From positions 1 through 62,321 of the forward strand of contig CAYSYM010000019.1 in NCBI GenBank assembly GCA_964435115.1: a stretch of DNA of 62,321 bases, written 5' to 3'. The translations under genes were made by a program, and so were the position numbers. Source of the DNA: CAYSYM01 sp964435115. Lineage in GTDB: Bacteria > Chloroflexota > UBA6077 > CF-72. This document shows, piece by piece, positions 43,347 to 50,592 of the stretch. The notes under the pieces were generated by a model that did not search any database, was not told the DNA's origin, and saw only the letters and a list, made by a program, of their open reading frames with translations. How positions within the stretch are numbered: the first letter of the stretch is position 1; each line of letters starts with the position of its first letter.

Positions 43347-43366
43347 CCGTAGGGCTCCGCCTACGG
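43347..43366. terminator. Hairpin overlapping the HEPN gene stop codon
   Basis: A 7-bp stem (43347-43353 with 43360-43366) and a 6-base loop cover the stop codon of the HEPN-like gene. It sits between convergent genes, so it could end transcription from both sides. Confidence 0.45.
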
Positions 43367-43732
43367 CTCTGCGAACTGCAGCACGCGTGCCAGGTATCTG
43401 TTCAGGACGGTTTCAGTCACGAAGGGCGCGCTGAACGTGCGGAGGCGGTACCGGCCTTGCTCGCTGTACTCCTTCAGCATCATGTACGCGGCGTGGACCT
43501 GGTCTGGCACCGGATAGTCCCGGAGGTTCTGCGTGCGATCCCAGTGGCTCTGGGAGTGGACCTCTAGGGTGGCAAAGTGGGCCTCAATGCTGTGGAGCGC
43601 GGCGTAGAACGCCACTGTGACCGCCCATTGCACAGCCACGGGACTGCTCAACCGGGCGTCCTGAGCGACCAACTGGTGGGCGAAGTCCCGGTTCGCCCGC
43701 GCCTGCTGCAGGTGAGCGTCCCGCTGGCCCAC
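43361..43732 (-). CDS. HEPN-like small helical protein
   Basis: 123 aa, GTG start. It is all-helical, with AVTVAFYAALHSIEAHFATL and SQSHWDRTQNLRDY resembling HEPN-type proteins in which a helix carrying aromatic and His residues precedes a His...Arg segment. The canonical Rx4-6H ribonuclease motif is not exactly present, so activity is uncertain. The GTG immediately follows the TAG of the upstream gene. The pair has the arrangement of HEPN/MNT toxin-antitoxin modules. Assignment is by pattern only. Confidence 0.6.
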   Translation of the reverse strand: MGQRDAHLQQARANRDFAHQLVAQDARLSSPVAVQWAVTVAFYAALHSIEAHFATLEVHSQSHWDRTQNLRDYPVPDQVHAAYMMLKEYSEQGRYRLRTFSAPFVTETVLNRYLARVLQFAEP

Positions 43733-44050
43733 CTATGGCCGCTCGAATATGGTGTCCATGCTCGGGAGATTCGCCTCGTCGACCTGGCCTAGCGCGACGA
43801 CGTGCATGTTGAGGGGGAGGACGCCGTGGCGCTGGCGGACCCCGCGCTCAACCAGGAACGCGCGTTCCATGTCGTCGAGGTTCTCCTCTCCCAACAGCAC
43901 CCAGAGCTCGACGAATGGCTCAAGTCGAGACAGCGCCAGCTTCCGCACGCTCGGAATCGCACGGAGAGCCCCCATCAAGTCGGCGAAGGCCTGGAGGGTC
44001 TCCGCTGCGGCAAGGGCGAGGTGTGCTCGCGGTGGATCGGTGACTGCCAC
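43733..44050 (-). CDS. Small MNT-like partner of the HEPN-like protein
   Basis: 105 aa. The strand-helix pattern (LALSRLEPFVELWVLLGEEN, then ERAFLVERGVR, NMHVVALGQV and a final LPSMDTIFERP) resembles the back half of minimal nucleotidyltransferase antitoxins. The Gly-Ser...Asp-x-Asp catalytic motif is missing, so it would be an inactive or diverged member. Its stop codon abuts the GTG of the HEPN-like gene, implying coupled translation. It could equally be an unrelated small protein. Confidence 0.55.
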   Translation of the reverse strand: MAVTDPPRAHLALAAAETLQAFADLMGALRAIPSVRKLALSRLEPFVELWVLLGEENLDDMERAFLVERGVRQRHGVLPLNMHVVALGQVDEANLPSMDTIFERP

Positions 44051-44965
44051 GGGTTCTCCTCAACCGGACTTCTTCCACTCCTCGACGAATGCACCAGCGC
44101 AAGCCACGTGCCCGGTCGAGACGGCAGGGTACTACTCCCATCATCGGGTGCGAAAGGCCATGGCTGCAGCACCGTCCGAAGAGCTGGACACGCACGGAGA
44201 CGGATTACAGTCGGAGTGGATGAGCCGGCCACGGCTCGCGGTCGGAGGGAGGGCGACAGGGCAGTGGGAAGCGCGCATCCAGGGCTGGTGCGGAGAAGCG
44301 TGCGCGGCACGGGAGGCATTGGCATAGTGGTGACAGCAGCATCCAGCCGCTACCGACCCGTTGAAGCGAAGCAGGGGGATGTGTGGACCGCACGACGCCA
44401 AGGAACGGACGCGCCGCTCAGAGAGGCCGAGTCCACGCACGCGTCGAACAGGGTAGTGCTGGGCAGGGTGCTCAGAATGCGCCAAGTCGCTCGGGAGCTT
44501 GGCAGTGGCCAGAAGTCGAGAATACCGGGCTCGAAGTCCCCGGGACGCGCGCCGCGGCTGTGCGCGGGGTCCCCTTTGTGCCGCTGGCGGAGAGTAGGCG
44601 GCCGGAACGAGCAGCCAGGTAGCCGCCTGTTAGTTGGGATCTTGCCGGCCGAGGAGCAGCCCGACGATTCCCCCGAGCACAGGACTGGCTCCGGTGGGGA
44701 CCGCGACCAGGATGCCCGTGGCGCGCGGATACCGGCCCGTTCGCGGGCGGCGCGGGATCGTGGGGCGCGCGTGTACCCGTACCGCCGCCGGATGGCGCGT
44801 GACGCGCGCGCCTGCTTACGATGGTTGCAGAAGATGTGCGCCGGGCGGAGGTTCCGCAGCGAGTTCGTCCCGCCACGAGCGCGAGGGCGGAACGGCTACC
44901 TCTATCGACCCCGCCGAGGTGGTTGCGGCACGCTGGCTCGACGAGCGGAGGACGCAGGCGCGGGC
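44051..44965. other. Accessory-looking stretch without a supported gene
   Basis: 915 bp between the MNT-like gene and the M20 peptidase gene. Frames on both strands are open in places, but their translations are Arg/Pro/Ser-rich shadows without domains. A hydrophobic C-terminal-like tail on the minus strand ends at 44630 but has no start codon. GC is somewhat lower than in the flanks up to about 44.5 kb. It may be decayed mobile or toxin-antitoxin DNA. No inverted-repeat ends or transposase was recognised. Confidence 0.5.
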
Positions 44966-46357
44966 TCACGCCACCGCCCCAAGCAGCCGCATCGTAAGCA
45001 GTGCCATCACCTTCGCGCTGGCCACCAGGTCCGAGAGCTGCACGTACTCGTCCGGCTGGTGCGCCAGGTGGAGCCGGCCGGGTCCATAGGCAATGCACTC
45101 GTCGATCCCCGCGCGTCGCGCCACGTGCTTGTGGTCGTACGTGCCCGGGCTGTGCACGAAGCGCGGCTCCACACCGAGCACCGTCCGAATCGCGTCGGCG
45201 GCCGCCGTGGCGACGGCCGACCCCGGGGGCCCGACGAGTGGGTCGACACGCATCAGGTCCCGTAGCTCGTAGCGGAACCGCCCGTCGGCCCGAGCGAGCG
45301 CCTCCAGGAGGGCCACGACCTCGGCCCGCACCTCGTCGAAGGTCTCCTCGGCGATGAAGCGGCGGTCGAAGACGGCCGTGCAGCGGTCGGGCACGGCCGG
45401 CGTCTGCCAGCCGTTCGGCATCTGTCCGCCGTGCACGGCGTTGACGCTGATCGTCGGGCGCCTGGCGCCAGCCGGCTCGACCGGCTGGGCCGTCTCCCGT
45501 CCGCGGAGGCGCGGACTCAGCTCCGTCTGCAGCGCGTGGAGCAGCCGAGCCATCGAGTCGACCGCGTTGACCGCCAGACCGGGCATGCTACCGTGCCCCA
45601 CGCGGCCGAGGGTCGTGACCTCGAACCAGTAGACACCGCGGTGGCCCGTGCACACACGCTCCGGGTCCAGCGGCTCGGTGATGACCACGTGGCGCTGGCG
45701 CCGGCGCGCGATGCGTCCCGCGTCGCACAGCCAGGCCACGCCGGCGAAGCCGCCGCTCTCCTCGTCGGGGGTCGCGCTCTGCTCGACTGCCCCGCCCAGC
45801 TCCAGACCCGCCTGCCGTACGGCCTCCACCGCATAGATGGAAGCGGCAATCCCCGCCTTCTGGTCGCACGTGCCCCGCCCGTACAGGCGGCCCGCGCGAA
45901 TCTCGCCGCCGAACGGATCGACGCTCCAGCCGCGCCCCGGCGGCACCACATCGTAGTGGCCGTTGAAGTGGAGCACCCGGGTGTCGTCAGGTGGCGGGTG
46001 CCCGGTGTCAGGTGACGGCGGCTGAGTCCCGGGCGGCGTGGCCGGGAGCAGGGCGCCCACCACGTTGATGCGCGGGTGGTCCGCTGTATGCTCCGGCCGC
46101 CCGGCAGCCGGGAGCAGCTCCACGGCGTAGCCAAGGCGGCTCAGCCGCTCCGCGATGAGCTCGGCGCACGCCGCGTAGCGCTCGCCGGGCGGGTTGACCG
46201 TAGGGATCCGGACCAGCGCCTGCGTGAAGGCCGCCATCTCCTCGGCCAACCCGTCCACGGTGCGTAGCACCCGCTCCTCAGCCGGGCTCAGCGCCTGCCC
46301 CGAGCGTCGGCCCGAGGCGGGAGGACCTCGGCCCGCGTCCTCAGCACTCCATCTCAT
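44966..46357 (-). CDS. M20-family metallopeptidase/deacylase (ArgE/DapE-like)
   Basis: 463 aa from the ATG at 46357. Metal-ligand motifs are in order: LHFNGHYDVVPPG (His, Asp), LYGRGTCDQKAG (bridging Asp), TPDEESGG (catalytic and ligand Glu), VITEPLDPERVCTGHRG and the C-terminal LHLAHQPDEYVQ (His). The dimerisation domain lies in the middle (about 240-370). Substrates could be N-acyl amino acids, succinyl-DAP or dipeptides. Before the first metal motif there is an unusual Pro/Thr-rich insert (about residues 108-126), encoded by heptamer repeats. Confidence 0.9.
   Translation of the reverse strand: MRWSAEDAGRGPPASGRRSGQALSPAEERVLRTVDGLAEEMAAFTQALVRIPTVNPPGERYAACAELIAERLSRLGYAVELLPAAGRPEHTADHPRINVVGALLPATPPGTQPPSPDTGHPPPDDTRVLHFNGHYDVVPPGRGWSVDPFGGEIRAGRLYGRGTCDQKAGIAASIYAVEAVRQAGLELGGAVEQSATPDEESGGFAGVAWLCDAGRIARRRQRHVVITEPLDPERVCTGHRGVYWFEVTTLGRVGHGSMPGLAVNAVDSMARLLHALQTELSPRLRGRETAQPVEPAGARRPTISVNAVHGGQMPNGWQTPAVPDRCTAVFDRRFIAEETFDEVRAEVVALLEALARADGRFRYELRDLMRVDPLVGPPGSAVATAAADAIRTVLGVEPRFVHSPGTYDHKHVARRAGIDECIAYGPGRLHLAHQPDEYVQLSDLVASAKVMALLTMRLLGAVA
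45987..46014. repeat. Four tandem heptamers inside the M20 peptidase gene
   Basis: TCAGGTG, GCGGGTG, CCCGGTG and TCAGGTG follow one another without spacers (NNNGGTG pattern). They encode the low-complexity loop just before the first zinc-binding motif. They resemble the heptamer repeats in two intergenic sites of this window, which suggests that such repeats spread or expanded in frame here. Confidence 0.6.
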
Positions 46358-46691
46358 CAAGAACGGTCACCTATCGTGAGGGGCCAGCGGCCTGGCTGAC
46401 ATCGCGGCCGACCGAGATGGCGGCGGGTGCTGCGCTCATCCGATCCCTCCGGGAGGATTCCCGTGTCCCACCCTGTCGTGCCGAGACGGGCTCAGCGGCC
46501 CCGGCAACGGTTCGGGCGTGGACGGGGGTGCGGGGTGGGCGGGCCGGCTTCCCCACAGTCTCCCAGGACCTTGGCCGGAAAGGCCTGCCCACCCACAGTG
46601 AAGATACAAGGCCGCCGCGACGTGGAGCCGGCGGAGGGAAGGCGTCACTGGCGCCTTCCCTCCTTGGCCGCTTACCCAGGCGGGTGCGCCA
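46358..46691. other. Intergenic region between the M20 and CpaE-like genes
   Basis: 334 bp without a supported gene. It holds the hairpin at 46633-46663 near the CpaE-like stop and must contain the M20 promoter. A clear -35/-10 pair was not found. Confidence 0.4.
46633..46663 (-). terminator. Terminator-like hairpin after the CpaE-like gene
   Basis: A perfect 12-bp stem (46633-46644 with 46652-46663) with a 7-base loop starts 28 bases after the CpaE-like stop codon on the minus strand. No T-run follows. Confidence 0.65.
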
Positions 46692-47573
46692 TCAGGCGAC
46701 GAGCATGCCCACGTCGACCAGCGATGTCGCCAGGCCGCGGAGCGCGCGGGCCAGGGCAGAGCGCGGGTCTGCCTCCACAACCGGGCGACCGCGGTTGATG
46801 TGCTCGGCCGCGGCCGAGCCGATCTCCGGCAGCTCGTCGATCCGGGCAACGTCCAGGACGGCGGCGATCCCGAGACGGGAGAGGCGCGAGCCGGGGTGCA
46901 TCCGGTTCAGGACGACCCGGACGCAGCTCCGCTCCACGCCGAGATCGGAAGCGCGGCGCAGGAACTCGCGCGCATTGCGGATCGCGCCAATCTCGGGTGT
47001 GACGACGAGCAGGACCGTCGTCGCCGCGTCGAGGACGGTGAGGACGCGGTCATCGGCGTAGGTCGAGGGCAGGTCGACCACGACGAGGTCGGCGAGTGCG
47101 GCCAGGATGTCAAGGCTTTCACGCACGAGTGAGGCCGTGACCCACCCGCCCTGATCGCCCGTGTCCGCGCGCAGAAGGACGTGCAGGCCGGATGGGTGGC
47201 GTACGAGGGCGTTTTCGACGGCCGCGGCCTCGAGCCGCCCCGTGAGCGGCACGAGGGTGCCGAGACCTGGAGCGGCGTCCACGTCGAGGTGGACGCCGAG
47301 GTCGCCGAGCGAGAGCGACCCGTCGACGAGGACCGTCCGCCGCGCGGCGTGGTGCAGGTGAGCCGCGAGCGCGACGTTGACGGCGACCGTGGTGCGCCCG
47401 ACCCCGCCTTTGGGCCCGGCGACGGCGATCACGCGCCCGCGGGGGCGAGGGATGGGTGCCAGCGTGGAACCAGCCCGCCTGGGCAGGGGCGCCACTCGCG
47501 TCCACTCGCCGGCCCTCGCCGGATCGATGAGGTGGCTGCCATCACGCAGAGCCGAACGTCGCAGTCGATTCAT
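46692..47573 (-). CDS. CpaE/TadZ-like ParA-family ATPase
   Basis: 293 aa from the ATG at 47573. After ~45 basic residues comes the ATPase domain: AVAGPKGGVGRTTVAVNVAL is a deviant Walker A in which the signature Lys is kept but the P-loop Lys is Arg, as in many TadZ/CpaE proteins. DGSLSLGDLGVHLDVD, VVVDLPSTYADD and VVLNRMHPGS follow. TadZ localises the Tad pilus machinery at the membrane. The fused receiver domain of CpaE is absent. It lies 9 kb from the tad operon and downstream of an OmpR-type regulator. Confidence 0.82.
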   Translation of the reverse strand: MNRLRRSALRDGSHLIDPARAGEWTRVAPLPRRAGSTLAPIPRPRGRVIAVAGPKGGVGRTTVAVNVALAAHLHHAARRTVLVDGSLSLGDLGVHLDVDAAPGLGTLVPLTGRLEAAAVENALVRHPSGLHVLLRADTGDQGGWVTASLVRESLDILAALADLVVVDLPSTYADDRVLTVLDAATTVLLVVTPEIGAIRNAREFLRRASDLGVERSCVRVVLNRMHPGSRLSRLGIAAVLDVARIDELPEIGSAAAEHINRGRPVVEADPRSALARALRGLATSLVDVGMLVA

Positions 47574-47830
47574 GACAGGGGCGTTACCAAACACGCCATG
47601 AGTTGAAACAACCCTGGTCCCGGTGTGGCTGCGAAAGCGTTACGAAACGGTTGAGACTGTTGCCCGGCTTCTTGTGGGGCGTGGCCGGGATAGCGGCGCA
47701 CGGCGCTCTGTGCCTGGGCGCGAGTGGGTCGAGGGTGAGCCCGTGCACCCAGCGGAGCGTGACGCACCGTAACGGCCGGCCGGAGTTGTGTGACCCTACC
47801 GGCGGGACGGCGGCCGTGTGAACGAAACGA

Positions 47831-48616
47831 TCACGTGAGCGGCCGAGTGGCAGCCTGGGGCTCGGCGCGAGCCGCCGGCGCGGGTGGAAGCGGCTCCTCA
47901 TCGGGCGCCAGCTTGTAGCCGAAGCCGCGGACGGCGACGATGGCCGGCGCGGGCTCCGGCCCGCCGGCCAGCTTCACCCGCAGCCGCCGCATGTGGACGT
48001 CGATCGTCCGCCCCTGGCTGGCGTCCTGGTAGCCCCACACCTGCTGGGCCAGCTCCGGGCGGGAGAGGATCGCGTCGGCCCGAGTGGCCAGGGCGCTCAG
48101 GAGGCGGTACTCGGTGGGGGTGAGCTGGAGGGCGGCCCCGCCCAGCGTCACCCGCCGCCGGGTGCGGTCGATCTCCAGGGCGCCAATCCGCACCTGCTCG
48201 GCCGGCGCAGGCGCCTCGGGCCGCAGAGCGCGGGGTGAGCGTCTGAGCAACGCCCCCACACGGGCTTCCAGCTCCTCGAGGTCGAACGGCTTGCCGATGA
48301 AGTCGTCCGCGCCGAGCCGGAGCCCCAGGATCGGGTCGCGCCGGCGGAGGGTGCCGCTGCAGATGAGGATGGGCGCGTCGGTCATGGCGTTCAGCGTGGA
48401 GCAGAGCACCAGGCCGTCGACGTCGGGCAGGATGAGGTCGAGGATAATGAGGTCCGGCCGCAGGCGAGTGACGAGGCTCGTCGCCTCGGCGCCCGTGGCC
48501 GCCCGCCACACCTGGTAGCCGCTCTCCTCCAGGATCCGGGCGATCGCGGCGGCCGTGTCGGCGTCGTCGTCCACGATCAGGACGGAGGGGCGCGAGCGCC
48601 GGGCGGGCATCGTCAT
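47831..48616 (-). CDS. OmpR/PhoB-family response regulator
   Basis: 261 aa. The receiver domain spans about 10-125: the acidic pair is VLIVDDDADTA, the phospho-acceptor Asp is in LIILDLILPDVDG, Thr/Ser in ILICSGT and Lys in GKPFDLEELE. The C-terminal winged-helix domain (about 145-240) has LTPTEYRLLSALATRADAIL and RTIDVHMRRLRVKL. All phosphorylation residues are intact. There is no histidine kinase beside it, so it is an orphan. It follows upp by 21 bp and precedes the CpaE-like gene by 257 bp. Confidence 0.93.
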   Translation of the reverse strand: MTMPARRSRPSVLIVDDDADTAAAIARILEESGYQVWRAATGAEATSLVTRLRPDLIILDLILPDVDGLVLCSTLNAMTDAPILICSGTLRRRDPILGLRLGADDFIGKPFDLEELEARVGALLRRSPRALRPEAPAPAEQVRIGALEIDRTRRRVTLGGAALQLTPTEYRLLSALATRADAILSRPELAQQVWGYQDASQGRTIDVHMRRLRVKLAGGPEPAPAIVAVRGFGYKLAPDEEPLPPAPAARAEPQAATRPLT

Positions 48617-48637
48617 CCGACCATGCAGGCCAGCGGC

Positions 48638-49258
48638 TCAGCCGGTCCCGAACTGCCGGTCGCCAGCGTCGCCGAGCCCGGGGATGATGTAGCCGACGTC
48701 ATTGAGCCGCTCGTCGACGGCGGCCAGGTGGATGTCCACGTCGGGGTGTGCTGTGCCGAGCCGTTCGACTCCTTCCGGGGCGGCGAGCAGGCCGAGGTAC
48801 TTGATGCGTGTGCTCCCCCAGTTCTTCACGAGGCTGACGGCGGCTACGGCCGAGCCGCCGGTGGCGAGCATCGGGTCAAGCACGAGTGAGAACTGGACGG
48901 TGGGCTCCGCGGGGAGCTTGTTGTAGTACTCCACGGGGTGGAGCGTCCGCTCGTCGCGGTAGAGGCCGATGTGCCACACCTGCGCGGTAGGGATCATCTC
49001 CAGCACGCCCTCGACCATCCCGAGTCCCGCGCGGAGGATGGGGATGAGCCCGGTCCGCGTGCGCAACCGGCAGCCGGAGGCGGTGCCCATGGGGGTCGTG
49101 ACCGTCTCGGGCACCAGGTCGAGGTCGCGTGTGGCCTCGTAGCAGAGGAGCATGGCCAGCTCGCGCACCAGCTCGCGGAACTTCTTGGGCTCGGTGTCCA
49201 CGGCGCGCAGCAGCGACACCTTGTGGCGGACGAGCGGGTGCTCGGACAGGTAGAGCAT
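48638..49258 (-). CDS. upp: Uracil phosphoribosyltransferase
   Basis: 206 aa, the normal Upp length. The N-terminus is SEHPLVRHKVSLLRAVDTEP. The PRPP-binding motif is LVLDPMLATGGSAVAAV, and the uracil-binding C-terminus contains DERLNDVGYIIPGLGDAGDR. It salvages uracil to UMP using PRPP. The ATG at 49258 fits the family N-terminus. The OmpR-type regulator gene follows after 21 bp. Confidence 0.95.
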   Translation of the reverse strand: MLYLSEHPLVRHKVSLLRAVDTEPKKFRELVRELAMLLCYEATRDLDLVPETVTTPMGTASGCRLRTRTGLIPILRAGLGMVEGVLEMIPTAQVWHIGLYRDERTLHPVEYYNKLPAEPTVQFSLVLDPMLATGGSAVAAVSLVKNWGSTRIKYLGLLAAPEGVERLGTAHPDVDIHLAAVDERLNDVGYIIPGLGDAGDRQFGTG

Positions 49259-49307
49259 GGCGCAGCGTGCCCCGCGATTCTAAGCGCTTCGCGCTTCCTT
49301 TTGACGC

Positions 49308-49368
49308 GGCGAAGCACGTGAGGCCCACGTGCCCGAAATCGTGCCGTCTTTGGCGCACGTGCTTCGCC
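49308..49368. repeat. Inverted 13-bp repeat upstream of upp, REP-like
   Basis: GGCGAAGCACGTG (49308-49320) is the exact reverse complement of 49356-49368, with a 35-base spacer. A third copy of its core, in the same local context (GCACGAT, 17 bases, CACGTGCTTCGCCGCG on the minus strand), occurs at about 55.76 kb. This suggests a short dispersed palindromic element. It could also be a regulatory structure in the upp leader. Confidence 0.5.
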
Positions 49369-49501
49369 CGGCCGGGCCACGGCTGCGGGGGCTGCCGGCC
49401 AGCCGGGTGTCGGCGAAGGGTGTCGCGCGCTCGGCGAGCGGGAGCCGTGGCCACCGGGCGACCAGCTCACCCCGCTCCGGGTGCACCCGACCAGCCCGTG
49501 C

Positions 49502-50194
49502 CTACAGGTCTCGGGCGAAGACGAGCGCGCCGACCCAGAGGGCGCCGGCGCCAGCGAGCGCCTCGGCGCACGCGCCGAGGGTCGCGCCGGTCGTCATGAC
49601 GTCGTCCACCAGCAGCACCCGGCGTGCCACTACGAGCTCCGGCGCGACGCAGGTGACCGCACCGCGCAGGTTGCGGCGGCGTTCAGGCGCGCTGAGGCGT
49701 TGCTGGGGAGCGCGTTCCAGCCGGGCGAGCAGGGTGGGCGCGAGCTCGCCACCGACCGGTCCGACGATCTCCCTGGCCAGCAGCTCCGCCTGGTTGTAGC
49801 CGCGTTCGCGCCGGCGCGCCGCGGAGAGCGGAACCGGCACGACGAGGTCCACCCGGAGGGGTCGACGCTCGGCGGCTTGACGTAACAGGAGGCCGAGGGT
49901 TGGGGCCAGGTAGCGGCCGGAGCGGAACTTCAGGGTGTGGACCGCCTTGCGCGCCACGTCTTCGTAAGCGCAGACGGCCCGTACCGTCGCCAGGGCTGCC
50001 GGCAGGTGGGCGCAGGCTCGGCAGGCGGCGGCCGCTGGGCGAGGCGAGGCGCAACGCGGGCAGACGGTGGCGGGCAGGAACGGGAGGCCAGCCGTGCAGC
50101 GCTCGCACAGCGCCACGCCGCGGCGGCCGCAGCCGAGGCAGCGCGCTGGGAAGAGTGCCGCCCACAGCGGGCCGAGGGCCCGGCCGGCATCCAT
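49502..50194 (-). CDS. ComF-family phosphoribosyltransferase-like protein
   Basis: 230 aa. The N-terminal zinc-finger region has CLGCGRRGVALCERC and CPRCASPRP...CRAC. The C-terminal phosphoribosyltransferase domain has VPVPLSAARRRERGYNQAEL and the PRPP motif VLLVDDVMTTGATLGA. ComF proteins act in DNA uptake in competent bacteria, but many genomes carry them without known competence. It is followed, 24 bp away, by nothing on its own strand except upp further down. DUF192 precedes it by 24 bp. Confidence 0.9.
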   Translation of the reverse strand: MDAGRALGPLWAALFPARCLGCGRRGVALCERCTAGLPFLPATVCPRCASPRPAAAACRACAHLPAALATVRAVCAYEDVARKAVHTLKFRSGRYLAPTLGLLLRQAAERRPLRVDLVVPVPLSAARRRERGYNQAELLAREIVGPVGGELAPTLLARLERAPQQRLSAPERRRNLRGAVTCVAPELVVARRVLLVDDVMTTGATLGACAEALAGAGALWVGALVFARDL

Positions 50195-50218
50195 CGGCGG
50201 CCATGGTAGGACACCCGC

Positions 50219-50572
50219 TCAGCCGGTGGGCGCGAAGACGACGAGGTCGCCGATCCGGGTGGAGGCCGCCGCCCCGGCGGGCAGCTCGACCGTCGCGCCG
50301 CGGCCGACGAAGAGCGGGCCGAGCCGCCACGGCCGGATGGCGCGCAGGACGTGCGTCACCCGCCCGGCACCGTCGAGGTGCAGGACGTCGAGGGGCATCC
50401 CCAGGAAGAGCGTGTGGATGGCGCCGCCCGGGCGCAGGACGAGCCCGGCGCCGGGCGGGAGCGCCGGCCGACCCATCAGGCCCAGGAAGCGCGACCACAC
50501 CGACTCGGCCAGCTCGGCGCGCTCGGCGAGCGTCAGGCCCCGAGAACGGTTGACCACGCGGACATAGCTCAC
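50219..50572 (-). CDS. DUF192 family protein
   Basis: 117 aa, GTG start. SRFLGLMGRPALPPGAGLVL, then GGAIHTLFLGMPLDVLHLDG and a C-terminal GATVELPAGAA match DUF192, a small beta-rich domain of unknown function. Many members have a signal peptide; none is seen here. It lies 24 bp upstream of the comF-like gene and 20 bp downstream of a membrane glycosyltransferase gene, so it may belong to either unit. Confidence 0.85.
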   Translation of the reverse strand: MSYVRVVNRSRGLTLAERAELAESVWSRFLGLMGRPALPPGAGLVLRPGGAIHTLFLGMPLDVLHLDGAGRVTHVLRAIRPWRLGPLFVGRGATVELPAGAAASTRIGDLVVFAPTG

Positions 50573-50592
50573 GGTGGGTCCGCGAGCGGCCG

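Noticed and set aside
44630..44815. Minus-strand frame ending in a hydrophobic GGIVGLLLG-type tail
   Set aside because: No ATG, GTG or TTG between the upstream stop (44816-44818) and the tail, and the rest is Arg/Pro-rich. Probably chance or a decayed fragment.
43802..45265. 487-codon plus-strand frame across the accessory island
   Set aside because: It is antisense to the MNT-like gene at its start and to the M20 peptidase at its end, with no domain in between.
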